A DNA stretch of 16,484 nucleotides from Deltaproteobacteria bacterium UBA7527. Its GTDB lineage: Bacteria > Desulfobacterota > Syntrophorhabdia > Syntrophorhabdales > Syntrophorhabdaceae. This document shows, piece by piece, positions 1-7,515 of the stretch (position 1 is its first letter; each line of letters opens with the position of its first letter). The notes under the pieces are model-generated. The model made no database searches. It saw only the letters and a list, made by a program, of their open reading frames with translations, and was not told where the DNA came from. The stretch is from NCBI GenBank assembly GCA_002478225.1, contig DLMV01000037.1:1-16484 (forward strand), in the 5' to 3' direction. A program made the position numbers and the translations under genes.

Positions 1-1
1 A

Positions 2-1033
2 GGCCTCCGTGGGAGGCTGGCACTGCTCGGCGTCGGCAGCGCTACAATATTTGCCGCCTTGAGCGGTTCTGCGCAGGGCACAACAGCCATGCTGGGGAGC
101 ATATTGCTCCCGGAGATGTATAAAAGGGGATATAAGAGATACTTTGCGGTCGGTTCATGCTTTGCCGGAGCCCTGGCGATGATCATCCCTCCAAGCGCTT
201 TTGCGGTGATCCTCGGGGCGCTGGCAGAGGTCTCCATAGGCAAGCTCCTCATAGGGGGCATCATCCCCGGTCTGGTATTGGCATTCTGTTATGTGGCTTA
301 CATAATCATTGCGGTCAAACTGGATCCGGAGATCGCCCACGATTATTCCGCCACGAAGTACTTATGGCCGGACAAGATCGCAAGTTTTTTAAAGTATGTG
401 CTGCCCTTCGGAAGCATTATGTTCCTGGTGACCTGGCTGATCTTCTTCGGTTTTTGCACCCCCACGGAATCGGCGGTATTGGGTGTGGCGGGAAGTATAG
501 TCCTGATCGCCTGTTACGGAAGATTAAACATGGGCATCATTAAAGAGTCTTTCGTAAATACCGTAAAGATCACGGTGATGATGTTCATGATATTGACCGG
601 CGCAGTCGCCTTTGGCCAGCTTCTCGCGTATACGGGCGCGAGCCAGGGCCTTTGCGAGTTTGTGGTCAGCTACAATCTTTCCCCGCTGATAACCGTTATA
701 ATCATGCAGGTATTGTTTCTCATCCTGGGGTGTTTTATGGAGCAGGTCTCGATCCTCATGGTCACCTTGCCCATCTTCATGCCGATCATAAAATCACTCG
801 AGATCAACGCCCTCTGGTTCGTTGTTCTCATATTGCTCAACATGGGTGTGGCAATGAAAAGCCCTCCCTTTGGATTAACGCTTTTTGTGATGCAGGGGGT
901 GGCGCCGAAAGAGACCACCATCAGGGACATCTATCTGGGCGCATTTGTGTTCATTATCTGTGATCTCATAGGTCTGCTCATTGTCTTTTTCTTCCCGCAG
1001 CTTGCGTTATTCTTGCCGGGCTTCATGAAATAA
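2..1033 (+). CDS. dctM: TRAP transporter large permease (DctM family), 5'-truncated
   Basis: Membrane subunit of a tripartite ATP-independent periplasmic transporter, the family that takes up organic acids by ion-coupled symport with a periplasmic binding protein and a small DctQ subunit. The reading frame is open from base 2, the first bases of the window, so the gene starts upstream. 343 codons are visible, and the family is usually about 425 residues, so roughly 80 N-terminal residues are missing. The visible part has the hallmark SGSAQGTTAM loop, then LPEMYKRGY, IIPPSAF, the TPTESA motif and about eight hydrophobic segments, ending in a hydrophobic C-terminal helix. A TTG at 59 is in frame, but it lies inside conserved DctM sequence and is not the start. 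The stop lies 20 bp before the first acyl-CoA ligase, so co-transcription is likely. That suggests the substrate is an acid later activated to a CoA ester (inference). Confidence 0.95.
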   Translation, partial: GLRGRLALLGVGSATIFAALSGSAQGTTAMLGSILLPEMYKRGYKRYFAVGSCFAGALAMIIPPSAFAVILGALAEVSIGKLLIGGIIPGLVLAFCYVAYIIIAVKLDPEIAHDYSATKYLWPDKIASFLKYVLPFGSIMFLVTWLIFFGFCTPTESAVLGVAGSIVLIACYGRLNMGIIKESFVNTVKITVMMFMILTGAVAFGQLLAYTGASQGLCEFVVSYNLSPLITVIIMQVLFLILGCFMEQVSILMVTLPIFMPIIKSLEINALWFVVLILLNMGVAMKSPPFGLTLFVMQGVAPKETTIRDIYLGAFVFIICDLIGLLIVFFFPQLALFLPGFMK

Positions 1034-1053
1034 GAACAGGGAAAGGAGAAGAC

Positions 1054-2664
1054 ATGTCAAAGAGATTAGTGCTCAAGGAACTCTCACGCTACAATACAGG
1101 CATCTACGCCGACATCATATACAGGAACGCGCTCCTCTATGCCGACGAGATGGCGATCAAATGCGGCGAAGAATCGGTGACCTTTGCGCAGTTCAACGAC
1201 CGCGTCAATGCCCTGATCCATGCCCTCCGGTCCATGGGCATGAAGAAAGGCGATGTGCTCGGCATCCTCTCGTGGAACTGCCTCGAATACGCCGATGCGT
1301 ATGGGGCGGCAATGAAGTTCGGCTTCATCTCCTCGCCCTTCAACCCGAGACTGCAGGACAATGAGCTCGACTACTTGATCAACTACTCTGAGTGCACCAC
1401 CCTCTTCGTGGGCCCGGGGCTCGTCGAGTTGGTCAACCGCTTACGGCCGCGCATACCGAAGGTGAAGAACTTCATCTCCTTCGGGACCGCCGATGTCCCG
1501 GGGATGATCTCCCATCGCATGCTCCTTGAAACCTTCCCGAAGGACGAGCCGGACGTGGATGCAAGGGAGGACGACCCCGTCTTCCTTTTTTATACAAGCG
1601 GCACCACGGGCGTTCCGCGTGCGGCGCTCTACACCTTCGAGCGGGCCATGGACGATACGAGGCGGTTCCCCACGGCCATGAGCTTAGAGCAGGGAGACAA
1701 GCATATCCAGATCATGCCGCTCTTTCATATCGGGGGCACAAAGAACTTCTGGGGGTATTTCTATGTTGCCGGCAGCAATGTCATCATGCCGCAGATATCC
1801 TTCGACCCGGCCGCGACTCTTCAGACGATCCAGGATGAGAAAGCAACCGACATCCACATCGTGGCAACGCACCTCGCCGCCTTCCTTGCGCTGCCTGACG
1901 TTGACAGATATGACCTCTCCAGCCTGAAGCGCATGTTCTACGCTGCCTCCCCGATGCCCATGGAGCTCCTGAAGCGGGGCATGGAGAAGTGGGGCCCCAT
2001 CTTTATGCAGTTCTACGGCGGGACCGAGGACGGGCCAAATGTCACCGTGCTCTCGAAGAAGCAGCACAACGTGGTGAACAAGTCTCCCGAAGAGCAGAAG
2101 ATCCTTGCGTCCTGCGGTTTTCCCCATATCGGCGTCCACGTAAGGATCGTCGATGATCACGATGAGGACGTAGAGCCCGGTGTGGTGGGCGAGATCATCG
2201 TGAAAAGCAAAGGGATCCCGAAGGAGTGGTGGCACAAGCCGGAAGAGAGCGCCGAGACCTTCCTGAACGGTTGGGTGCACACCGGCGACATGGGGCGCTA
2301 TGACGAGAAGGGCTACATCTACATCGTCGACAGGAAAAAAGACATGATCGTAACAGGCGGCGAGAATGTATACCCCCGCGAAGTGGAAGAGGTCCTTTAC
2401 CAGCACCCTGCAATACAGGAGGCCGCCGTCTTCGGCATCCCCGATGACTACTGGGTGGAGAAGGTCCACGCTGCGGTCGTGCTGAAGGAAAAGGCGGAAG
2501 CGACGACCACGGAGATCATCGAGTTCTGCAAGGCGAGGCTTGCACGCTACAAGGCGCCAAAGTCCGTTGAATTCATGAAGTCCCTTCCCAAGACACCGTC
2601 AGGCAAGATATTGAAGCGGGAGCTGCGTGATACATATTATGCAGGGAGGGACCGGAAGGTATAG
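1054..2664 (+). CDS. AMP-dependent acyl/aryl-CoA ligase, copy 1
   Basis: ANL-superfamily ligase of 536 residues that would activate a carboxylic acid with ATP and CoA through an acyl-adenylate. Motifs in order are the phosphate-binding loop YTSGTTGVPRA (residues 180-190), the substrate/ATP motif YGGTED (321-326), the HTGD motif (409-412), the hinge region DRKKDMIVTGGENVYP (426-441) and the catalytic lysine of SGKILKRE (K518). The loop ends PRA where most relatives have PKG, so the usual lysine is Arg and the glycine is Ala. The start ATG has an AAAGGAG ribosome binding site 7 bp upstream. The gene sits between a TRAP permease and a close paralogue with which it is nearly collinear residue for residue. 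The substrate cannot be read from the sequence; an aromatic or medium/short-chain acid is plausible. Confidence 0.93.
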   Translation: MSKRLVLKELSRYNTGIYADIIYRNALLYADEMAIKCGEESVTFAQFNDRVNALIHALRSMGMKKGDVLGILSWNCLEYADAYGAAMKFGFISSPFNPRLQDNELDYLINYSECTTLFVGPGLVELVNRLRPRIPKVKNFISFGTADVPGMISHRMLLETFPKDEPDVDAREDDPVFLFYTSGTTGVPRAALYTFERAMDDTRRFPTAMSLEQGDKHIQIMPLFHIGGTKNFWGYFYVAGSNVIMPQISFDPAATLQTIQDEKATDIHIVATHLAAFLALPDVDRYDLSSLKRMFYAASPMPMELLKRGMEKWGPIFMQFYGGTEDGPNVTVLSKKQHNVVNKSPEEQKILASCGFPHIGVHVRIVDDHDEDVEPGVVGEIIVKSKGIPKEWWHKPEESAETFLNGWVHTGDMGRYDEKGYIYIVDRKKDMIVTGGENVYPREVEEVLYQHPAIQEAAVFGIPDDYWVEKVHAAVVLKEKAEATTTEIIEFCKARLARYKAPKSVEFMKSLPKTPSGKILKRELRDTYYAGRDRKV

Positions 2665-2678
2665 CCTCAGAGGGTGGT

Positions 2679-4271
2679 ATGGCGACAGAAAGACTTATCC
2701 TCAAGGAACTGGGCCGTTACAAGATAGGGACCTGGGCAGACATCATTTACCGGAACGCGCTCCTCCACGCGGACAGGCTCGCATTCGTATACGGTCCGCA
2801 AAGGGTCAGCTTTTCGCAATATAATGCCCGCGTGAACAGCCTCATCCATGCGCTTAACTCTTTGGGATTGAGAAAAGGGGACGGGATCGGCATCGTCTCC
2901 TGGAACTGCCTGGAATATACGGACGTCTTTGGTGCGGCAATGAAGGGCGGCTTTATCATATCTCCCTTTAGTCCAAGGCTGCAGGCCGATGAGCTCGACT
3001 ATATCATCAACTATTCGGAGGTCAAGGCGCTCTTCGTGGGCAAAGAGCTGCTGGAGATAGTTGATCGGATACGGCCGCGTCTGCCCGGGGTTGAACACTA
3101 CATTTCCCTTGAAGGTGCAGCCCCTGGAATGCTCACCAATGGTGAACTGCTCCAAACCTTTCCAAAGGAAGAGCCCGATGTCCAGGTTGAAGAAGATGAC
3201 ATATACCTGATCCTGTACACCAGCGGAACGACCGGCGTACCCCGCGGGGCAGTGTACACCCATATCCGCAGGCTCGAAGACGTAAGAACGATGGCCCTTC
3301 AGCTCCGAATGGAGCCTGCCATGAAGCATATCATGATATTGCCTCTCTTTCACATCGGCGGCAGCTCCTTTTTCTGGACGTACTTTTTCGGAGGGGCAAG
3401 CAACGTGATCATGACCCAGCGCTCCTTTGACCCGGAGGCAACCCTTAAGACCATCCAGGACGAGAAGGCAACAGATATCCACATCGTGCCGACGCAGCTT
3501 GTGATCATGATGGCATTGCCGAACATTGACAAGTACGACCTTACAAGTCTGAAACGGATCTGGTATGCAGCCTCCCCTATGCCTGTGGAATTGCTCCGGA
3601 AGGGCATGCAGAGGTTCGGCCCTATCTTTGAGCAGGGCTACGGACAGTCCGAATCAGGGCCTGATATCACCTTTATGTCAGGAGAGGCGCACCTGGTGCT
3701 GGACAGATCTCCCGAGGAGCAGAAGGTGCTTGCCTCCTGCGGGCAGCCATGCATATGGGTGCATGCGCGGATCGTGGATGAGGACAATAACGATGTGGAG
3801 CCCTACGAGGTAGGGGAGATCATAGCGCAGAGCAAATACATCATGAAGGAATACTGGAAGAGACCGGATTATACGAAAGAGGCCATCGTGGATGGTTGGC
3901 TCCACACCGGCGACATGGGCTATTATGACGAAAAGGGCTTTATCTATATCGTGGACAGAAAAAAGGACATGATCATCACCGGCGGGGAGAATGTCTACCC
4001 GAGGGAAGTAGAGGAGGTCCTCTACCGCCACCCTGCAGTGCTTGAGGCTGCTGTGATCGGCCTCCCCGATGAGAAATGGGTGGAGCGCGTCCATGCAGTG
4101 ATCGTATTAAAGGAGGGGCAGAAGGCTACAGGCGACGAGATCATCAACTTCTGCAAAGAGAACCTTGCACGATACAAGTCCCCCAGGTCCGTTGACTTTG
4201 TCGCTGCCCTTCCAAAGAACCCCCAGGGAAAGATCCTGAAGCGGGAGATCCGGAAAAGATACTCCCAGTAG
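2679..4271 (+). CDS. AMP-dependent acyl/aryl-CoA ligase, copy 2
   Basis: Second ANL ligase, 530 residues, aligned almost without gaps to copy 1; both begin with an RL(V/I)LKEL(S/G)RY segment, so a tandem duplication is clear. Motifs are YTSGTTGVPRGA (180-191, with Arg in place of the usual Lys), YGQSES (321-326), HTGD (409-412), DRKKDMIITGGENVYP (426-441) and the catalytic K518 in PQGKILKRE. Its substrate-side motif differs from copy 1 (YGQSES against YGGTED), as do several residues of the presumed acyl pocket, for example RIWYAASPMP against RMFYAASPMP. The two copies may therefore prefer different acids (inference). It starts 14 bp after the stop of copy 1, with AGGGTGG as a modest ribosome binding site. 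Confidence 0.93.
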   Translation: MATERLILKELGRYKIGTWADIIYRNALLHADRLAFVYGPQRVSFSQYNARVNSLIHALNSLGLRKGDGIGIVSWNCLEYTDVFGAAMKGGFIISPFSPRLQADELDYIINYSEVKALFVGKELLEIVDRIRPRLPGVEHYISLEGAAPGMLTNGELLQTFPKEEPDVQVEEDDIYLILYTSGTTGVPRGAVYTHIRRLEDVRTMALQLRMEPAMKHIMILPLFHIGGSSFFWTYFFGGASNVIMTQRSFDPEATLKTIQDEKATDIHIVPTQLVIMMALPNIDKYDLTSLKRIWYAASPMPVELLRKGMQRFGPIFEQGYGQSESGPDITFMSGEAHLVLDRSPEEQKVLASCGQPCIWVHARIVDEDNNDVEPYEVGEIIAQSKYIMKEYWKRPDYTKEAIVDGWLHTGDMGYYDEKGFIYIVDRKKDMIITGGENVYPREVEEVLYRHPAVLEAAVIGLPDEKWVERVHAVIVLKEGQKATGDEIINFCKENLARYKSPRSVDFVAALPKNPQGKILKREIRKRYSQ

Positions 4272-4307
4272 ATCTTTTTAGCAGGAACACAGTATGGCGA
4301 ATGCCGG

Positions 4308-4377
4308 ACATGCCCTGAACAGGCCTCGCATGTAGTGAATGAGCACAGTTGTTTCCTTTTGATACAGTGCCTGTTCA
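4308..4377. promoter_or_regulatory. Inverted repeats upstream of candidate sigma-54 promoter
   Basis: The 240-bp gap 4272-4511 is one of the longest non-coding stretches in the window. It contains ACATGC (4308-4313) paired with GCATGT (4328-4333) around a CCTG-AA-CAGG core, and a perfect 9-bp inverted pair TGAACAGGC (4316-4324) and GCCTGTTCA (4369-4377). No T-run follows, so an intrinsic terminator is unlikely. Dyads at this distance upstream of a sigma-54-type element are where activator sites normally lie. Function is inferred only from position and symmetry. Confidence 0.3.
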
Positions 4378-4386
4378 TCATCTATG

Positions 4387-4402
4387 TGGATGCCTACTTG
4401 CA
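4387..4402 (+). promoter_or_regulatory. Candidate sigma-54 (-24/-12) promoter
   Basis: TGGatgcctacTTGCA has the invariant GG, ten bases, GC spacing of sigma-54 promoters and the full TTGCA of the -12 element. The -24 element keeps TGG but not the following CAC. It would start transcription near 4414 and leave a leader of about 100 nt before the HdrD-like gene. No convincing sigma-70 promoter was seen in the gap. The assignment rests on motif matching alone. Confidence 0.35.
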
Positions 4403-4511
4403 ATATCCAAATATTTACTCAAGGATCGTGCTTTTCAACGGTGTGTACATATGGTATTTAAATTGCATCGTTATGCAGGAGACAATAAGGTAAAACCGAG
4501 GTGCGAAGAGC

Positions 4512-5606
4512 ATGTTGACACAAACGAGCCACAAAGCCCTGGTATGCATCCAGTGCGGCAAATGTACCGGCAGTTGCCCTGAGTCGGGCAAGACCCCTTT
4601 TAACATAAGGGCGCTTGTCCGAAAAAAGCAATTCGGAAGCGGCATCACCGAAGGCATTCCCTGGTACTGCACATCCTGCGGCGCATGCACCATCAGGTGT
4701 CCGAGGGATGTGAAGCCCTCCGAAGTGATCATTGAAATGAGATCGGCCTTTATAGAGAACGGAACAGTGCCGCTGGCGATCCAGAAGGCCCTTGAGAATA
4801 CCTTTGTGCAGAAGAATCCCTGGGGGCGTTCCCGCAACAAGAGGGCTGCATGGACGGAAAAGGTTGATTTTGAGGTCCCCCATGTATCGGAAACCGAATC
4901 GAAACGGCTCCTCTTTGTCTGCTGCATCCAGGCATATGACCCGCGATGCATGGTGATCCCCGTTAATGTGGCCAATATCCTCAACAAGGCAGGATTCGAG
5001 TTCGGCATCCTCGGCGAGGAAGAGGCCTGCTGCGGCAATGAGATCAGAAGGATAGGCGAAACCGGTCTTTTCGAAGAGCTCCAGGAGGAGAACGCTGCAA
5101 ATTTGAGGGAATACGGGGTGAAAGAGATCGTCGCCCTCTCCCCGCACTGCATGAACGTGCTCAAAAAGGAATACGGCGATCTTGGCATCAAGGTCTCGCA
5201 CTACACTGAGGCGCTATGGCCGCTCATAGAGGAAGGCAGTTTTAAGACGACAAGACCTTGCCCGAAGAAGGTCATTTATCATGACCCCTGTTTCCTTGGG
5301 AAACAGAACAATATCTTCGACCAGCCGAGGAACATCCTTCGCTCCATAGAAGACCTCGAACTCCTGGAATTTTCGAGGTCGCGGGAAACCTCCCTGTGCT
5401 GCGAGGGCGGCGGCGGAAGGATGTTCTTTGAGGTGGAGACAACCTACCAGAGGAACGCGGAGGTAAGGGTGCTCGAAGCGGCCGAGAAGGGAGCGGACCT
5501 TATCGCCACTGCGTGTCCCTTCTGTGTCATGACCATCGAGGACCCTGCAACAGAAAAAGGGTTGATTGTGAAAGAGCTTTCAGAAATCATTATGGAGGTC
5601 TTATAA
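4512..5606 (+). CDS. Soluble HdrD-like (Fe-S)-binding protein, ETF partner
   Basis: 364-residue protein that joins an HdrC-like and an HdrB-like half. The N-terminal part has two ferredoxin motifs, C12-C15-C18-C22 and C53-C56-C59-C63. The C-terminal part has two CCG-type domains: C137/C138, C173-C174 and C213 in the first; C260, C296-C297 and C335/C338 in the second. The first domain reads SPHC (S210) where CxxC is usual, so one expected ligand of its noncubane cluster is missing; the second domain looks complete. No membrane segments are visible, unlike the membrane-bound HdrD/DUF224 relatives. It lies 1 bp upstream of etfBA, a recurrent arrangement in which such proteins exchange electrons with ETF. 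GAGGTG about 9 bp upstream supports this ATG. The terminal acceptor (disulfide, quinone or another carrier) is unknown. Confidence 0.85.
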   Translation: MLTQTSHKALVCIQCGKCTGSCPESGKTPFNIRALVRKKQFGSGITEGIPWYCTSCGACTIRCPRDVKPSEVIIEMRSAFIENGTVPLAIQKALENTFVQKNPWGRSRNKRAAWTEKVDFEVPHVSETESKRLLFVCCIQAYDPRCMVIPVNVANILNKAGFEFGILGEEEACCGNEIRRIGETGLFEELQEENAANLREYGVKEIVALSPHCMNVLKKEYGDLGIKVSHYTEALWPLIEEGSFKTTRPCPKKVIYHDPCFLGKQNNIFDQPRNILRSIEDLELLEFSRSRETSLCCEGGGGRMFFEVETTYQRNAEVRVLEAAEKGADLIATACPFCVMTIEDPATEKGLIVKELSEIIMEVL

Positions 5607-5607
5607 A

Positions 5608-6387
5608 ATGAACATACTTGTTTTTACAAAAAGGGTTCCCGCAACTCAAGAGGAGGAGCTGCGTCTTATCAATGACGGCAAGGACGTGGACTTTTCTAAA
5701 CTCCCCTTCAAGGTAAATGATTGGGACAATTACGCAGTGGAAGAAGCGGTAAAGATAGTCGAGAAGGGCGGCGGCGCCGTGACGGCCGTCTCCATAGGCA
5801 ATACCGAGTCGGACGAGGTGCTCAGGCGGGCAATAGCCATGGGCGCGAAGGACGGGTTCCTGGTAGAGGTGGACCAGGCGCTCCATGATCCCTTTGCGAG
5901 GGGCGCGCTGATCCGCAACTTCATCCGGAAGGAGAGTATCCCCTTTGACGTCATCTTCACAGGGGTTCAATCCGAGGATGACCAGTTTGCCTCTGTAGGC
6001 GGCATCCTTGCGGCACTCCTGAAGCTCCCCTATGTTTCAATGGTAGTAGGGATCGACAGCGTTGCAAAGGACCACATGGTGGTAAGGAGGGAGCTCGAAG
6101 GCGGCCTCCAGGAGCGGGTACGCGTTACGACCCCCTGCGTGCTCTCTATCCAGAGCGGCATCAACGAGCCGAGATATGTATCGATCATGGGTATACGGAA
6201 GGCATCAAAAGTGGAACGGAAATCCTTTAAGGGGATAGAATACGACGCCGGCAAGGAATCGCACATCGAGCTTGTCAAATGGGTCTACCCGCCAAAGAAA
6301 GGCGGGGCTCAGATGCTCGGCGGAGAGCTTCCCGATATATGCAAGAAGCTTATGGAGATACTGAAGGAGAAGGGGGTGTATCAATGA
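5608..6387 (+). CDS. etfB: Electron transfer flavoprotein beta subunit
   Basis: 259-residue EtfB, the small subunit of the FAD-containing ETF that accepts electrons from acyl-CoA dehydrogenases. Family marks are the N-terminal MNILVFTKRVP strand, VNDWDNYAVEEA (residues 33-44), the nucleotide-binding GVQSEDDQFASVGGILAALL segment and the EPRYVSIMGIRKA signature near the C-terminus. Spacing to the HdrD-like gene is 1 bp, with GGAGGT (5594-5599) inside the end of that gene, so translation is probably coupled. The sequence alone does not tell me whether the second nucleotide site holds AMP (ordinary ETF) or FAD (bifurcating ETF). Confidence 0.93.
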   Translation: MNILVFTKRVPATQEEELRLINDGKDVDFSKLPFKVNDWDNYAVEEAVKIVEKGGGAVTAVSIGNTESDEVLRRAIAMGAKDGFLVEVDQALHDPFARGALIRNFIRKESIPFDVIFTGVQSEDDQFASVGGILAALLKLPYVSMVVGIDSVAKDHMVVRRELEGGLQERVRVTTPCVLSIQSGINEPRYVSIMGIRKASKVERKSFKGIEYDAGKESHIELVKWVYPPKKGGAQMLGGELPDICKKLMEILKEKGVYQ

Positions 6388-7322
6388 GCTACGCACTGAT
6401 CGTTGCGGAAACAAGGCGGGGGATCTTTGAAGAGAGGAACCTGGATTCCATCGGTATCTGCGCCCTTCTTGGGAAAGAGACGGCCATACTGCTGCCGGAC
6501 GGGCAATACTCTTTTAACGAAAAACTGGTTGACAGCATTATCAGGGTGAAGGCTGATGAGGAGGTCTTTCTCAATCCTCTTAACATGACCGCCATTATTG
6601 AGAAGGTCTCCGAGGCACGCGGAAGGCCTGATCTCATTGTATTTACCCACTCATCTTCAGGCGCCGAGTCAGCCGCCTACGCAGCGGGCCTTTTTGGCTT
6701 TCCTGTCATCACTGACGTGAGCGGCTACGATAAAGAACGGGGCATCTTTTTCAAGAGCTACTATTCAGACAAGCTCTTCGGCGAATTCAAGACCACAGGG
6801 GGCGCAACCGCTGTTCTCACGGTGAGGAGCGGGAGCTTCAAGGAATTTGCCGCGGAAAAGGCCGCAGCCCCGCGTGAGGAGGTTGTCGAGGGCATCACGG
6901 CCAGCGACAGCAGGACGTTCGTGGAGTATGTGGAAGAAGAAAAGACCGATATCGATATTACCAAAGCGGATTTCCTTCTCTCAGTCGGAAGAGGGGTCGG
7001 GAACAAAGATGAGATACCCGCTTACGAAGAGCTTGCAGGTCTCCTGAAGGCCGTGATCTCAGGATCGAGACCTGTCATCGATAAGATGTGGCTTCCTAAA
7101 GCGCGTCAGGTAGGCACATCAGGCAAGACGGTGAAACCGAAGGTGTACCTCGCGATGGGGATAAGCGGGGCCTTCCAGCATATAGCAGGCATGAAAGACG
7201 CCGACTGCATCATAGCGATCAACAAGGATGCCGAAGCCCCCATATTTCAATATGCGCATTACGGGATCGTGGCGGATATGCATAAGGTAAGAGACGCGCT
7301 GAAAGGCGTACTAAAAGGTTAA
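6384..7322 (+). CDS. etfA: Electron transfer flavoprotein alpha subunit
   Basis: 312-residue EtfA, the FAD-binding partner of EtfB. The C-terminal FAD domain is well conserved: SVGRGVGNKDE (200-210), SRPVIDKMW (228-236), QVGTSGKTVKPK (242-253), GISGAFQHIAGM (259-270) and AINKDAEAPIF (278-288). The frame stays open further upstream to 6279, but the conserved N-terminus MSYALIVAET begins at this ATG. The ATG overlaps the etfB stop (ATGA) and is preceded by AAGGGGGTG at 6371-6378, so I chose it. There is no N-terminal ferredoxin extension. With etfB and the HdrD-like gene it forms a likely route from acyl-CoA dehydrogenases into the Hdr system downstream. Confidence 0.94.
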   Translation: MSYALIVAETRRGIFEERNLDSIGICALLGKETAILLPDGQYSFNEKLVDSIIRVKADEEVFLNPLNMTAIIEKVSEARGRPDLIVFTHSSSGAESAAYAAGLFGFPVITDVSGYDKERGIFFKSYYSDKLFGEFKTTGGATAVLTVRSGSFKEFAAEKAAAPREEVVEGITASDSRTFVEYVEEEKTDIDITKADFLLSVGRGVGNKDEIPAYEELAGLLKAVISGSRPVIDKMWLPKARQVGTSGKTVKPKVYLAMGISGAFQHIAGMKDADCIIAINKDAEAPIFQYAHYGIVADMHKVRDALKGVLKG

Positions 7323-7336
7323 ATGATATCAGAAGA

Positions 7337-7467
7337 TCCTAAATACGAATATCGAAGAACGAAACAAATTCTAATGTTCAAAATTCTAAAGGTATTTCAA
7401 GGTTTTTTTGTTTTGAACATTTGATATTTGAATTTTGATATTGTTTAGGATTTGGAAATTAGGATTT
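7337..7467. repeat. Imperfect palindromic intergenic element with 7-bp phasing
   Basis: AT-rich element filling most of the etfA-hdrA gap. The inner arms AATGTTCAAAA (7373-7383) and TTTTGAACATT (7411-7421) are perfect; the outer arms TCCTAAA (7337-7343) and TTTAGGA (7444-7450) also pair. The left arm has CGAA at 7346, 7353 and 7360, exactly 7 bp apart. The right arm has TTTGA at 7412, 7420, 7427 and 7434, and AGGATTT at 7447 and 7461. The T-run at 7403-7409 lies in the loop, so it is not a standard terminator. Base composition is clearly more AT-rich than the flanking genes. Confidence 0.6.
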
Positions 7468-7477
7468 CGTGCTTAAC

Positions 7478-7506
7478 TTGATAGGATTTATAACTTTAAA
7501 GATAAT
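7478..7506 (+). promoter_or_regulatory. Candidate sigma-70 promoter for the Hdr operon
   Basis: TTGATA (7478-7483) and GATAAT (7501-7506) are separated by 17 bp; each differs from consensus by one base. Transcription would begin near 7513, leaving almost no leader before ATG 7516 but about 15 nt with GGGAGAG before the in-frame GTG 7528. It would let the Hdr genes be transcribed separately from etfBA. Confidence 0.42.
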
Positions 7507-7515
7507 CAACATAGC

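Noticed and set aside
59..61. TTG at 59 considered as the start of the TRAP permease.
   Set aside because: The frame continues upstream with conserved DctM sequence to the window edge, so the gene is simply truncated.
1684..2469. Long open frame on the minus strand inside the first acyl-CoA ligase (a similar one at 2667-3482 in the second).
   Set aside because: Antisense to a strongly conserved coding sequence, with no recognisable protein features; the open frame follows from codon bias.
4415..5201. Two overlapping minus-strand frames opposite the HdrD-like gene.
   Set aside because: The plus strand encodes all expected Fe-S motifs there; the minus products show no family signature.
7401..7421. 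T-rich stretch after etfA considered as an intrinsic terminator.
   Set aside because: The T-run is in the loop of the AT-rich palindrome, not after a GC-rich stem.
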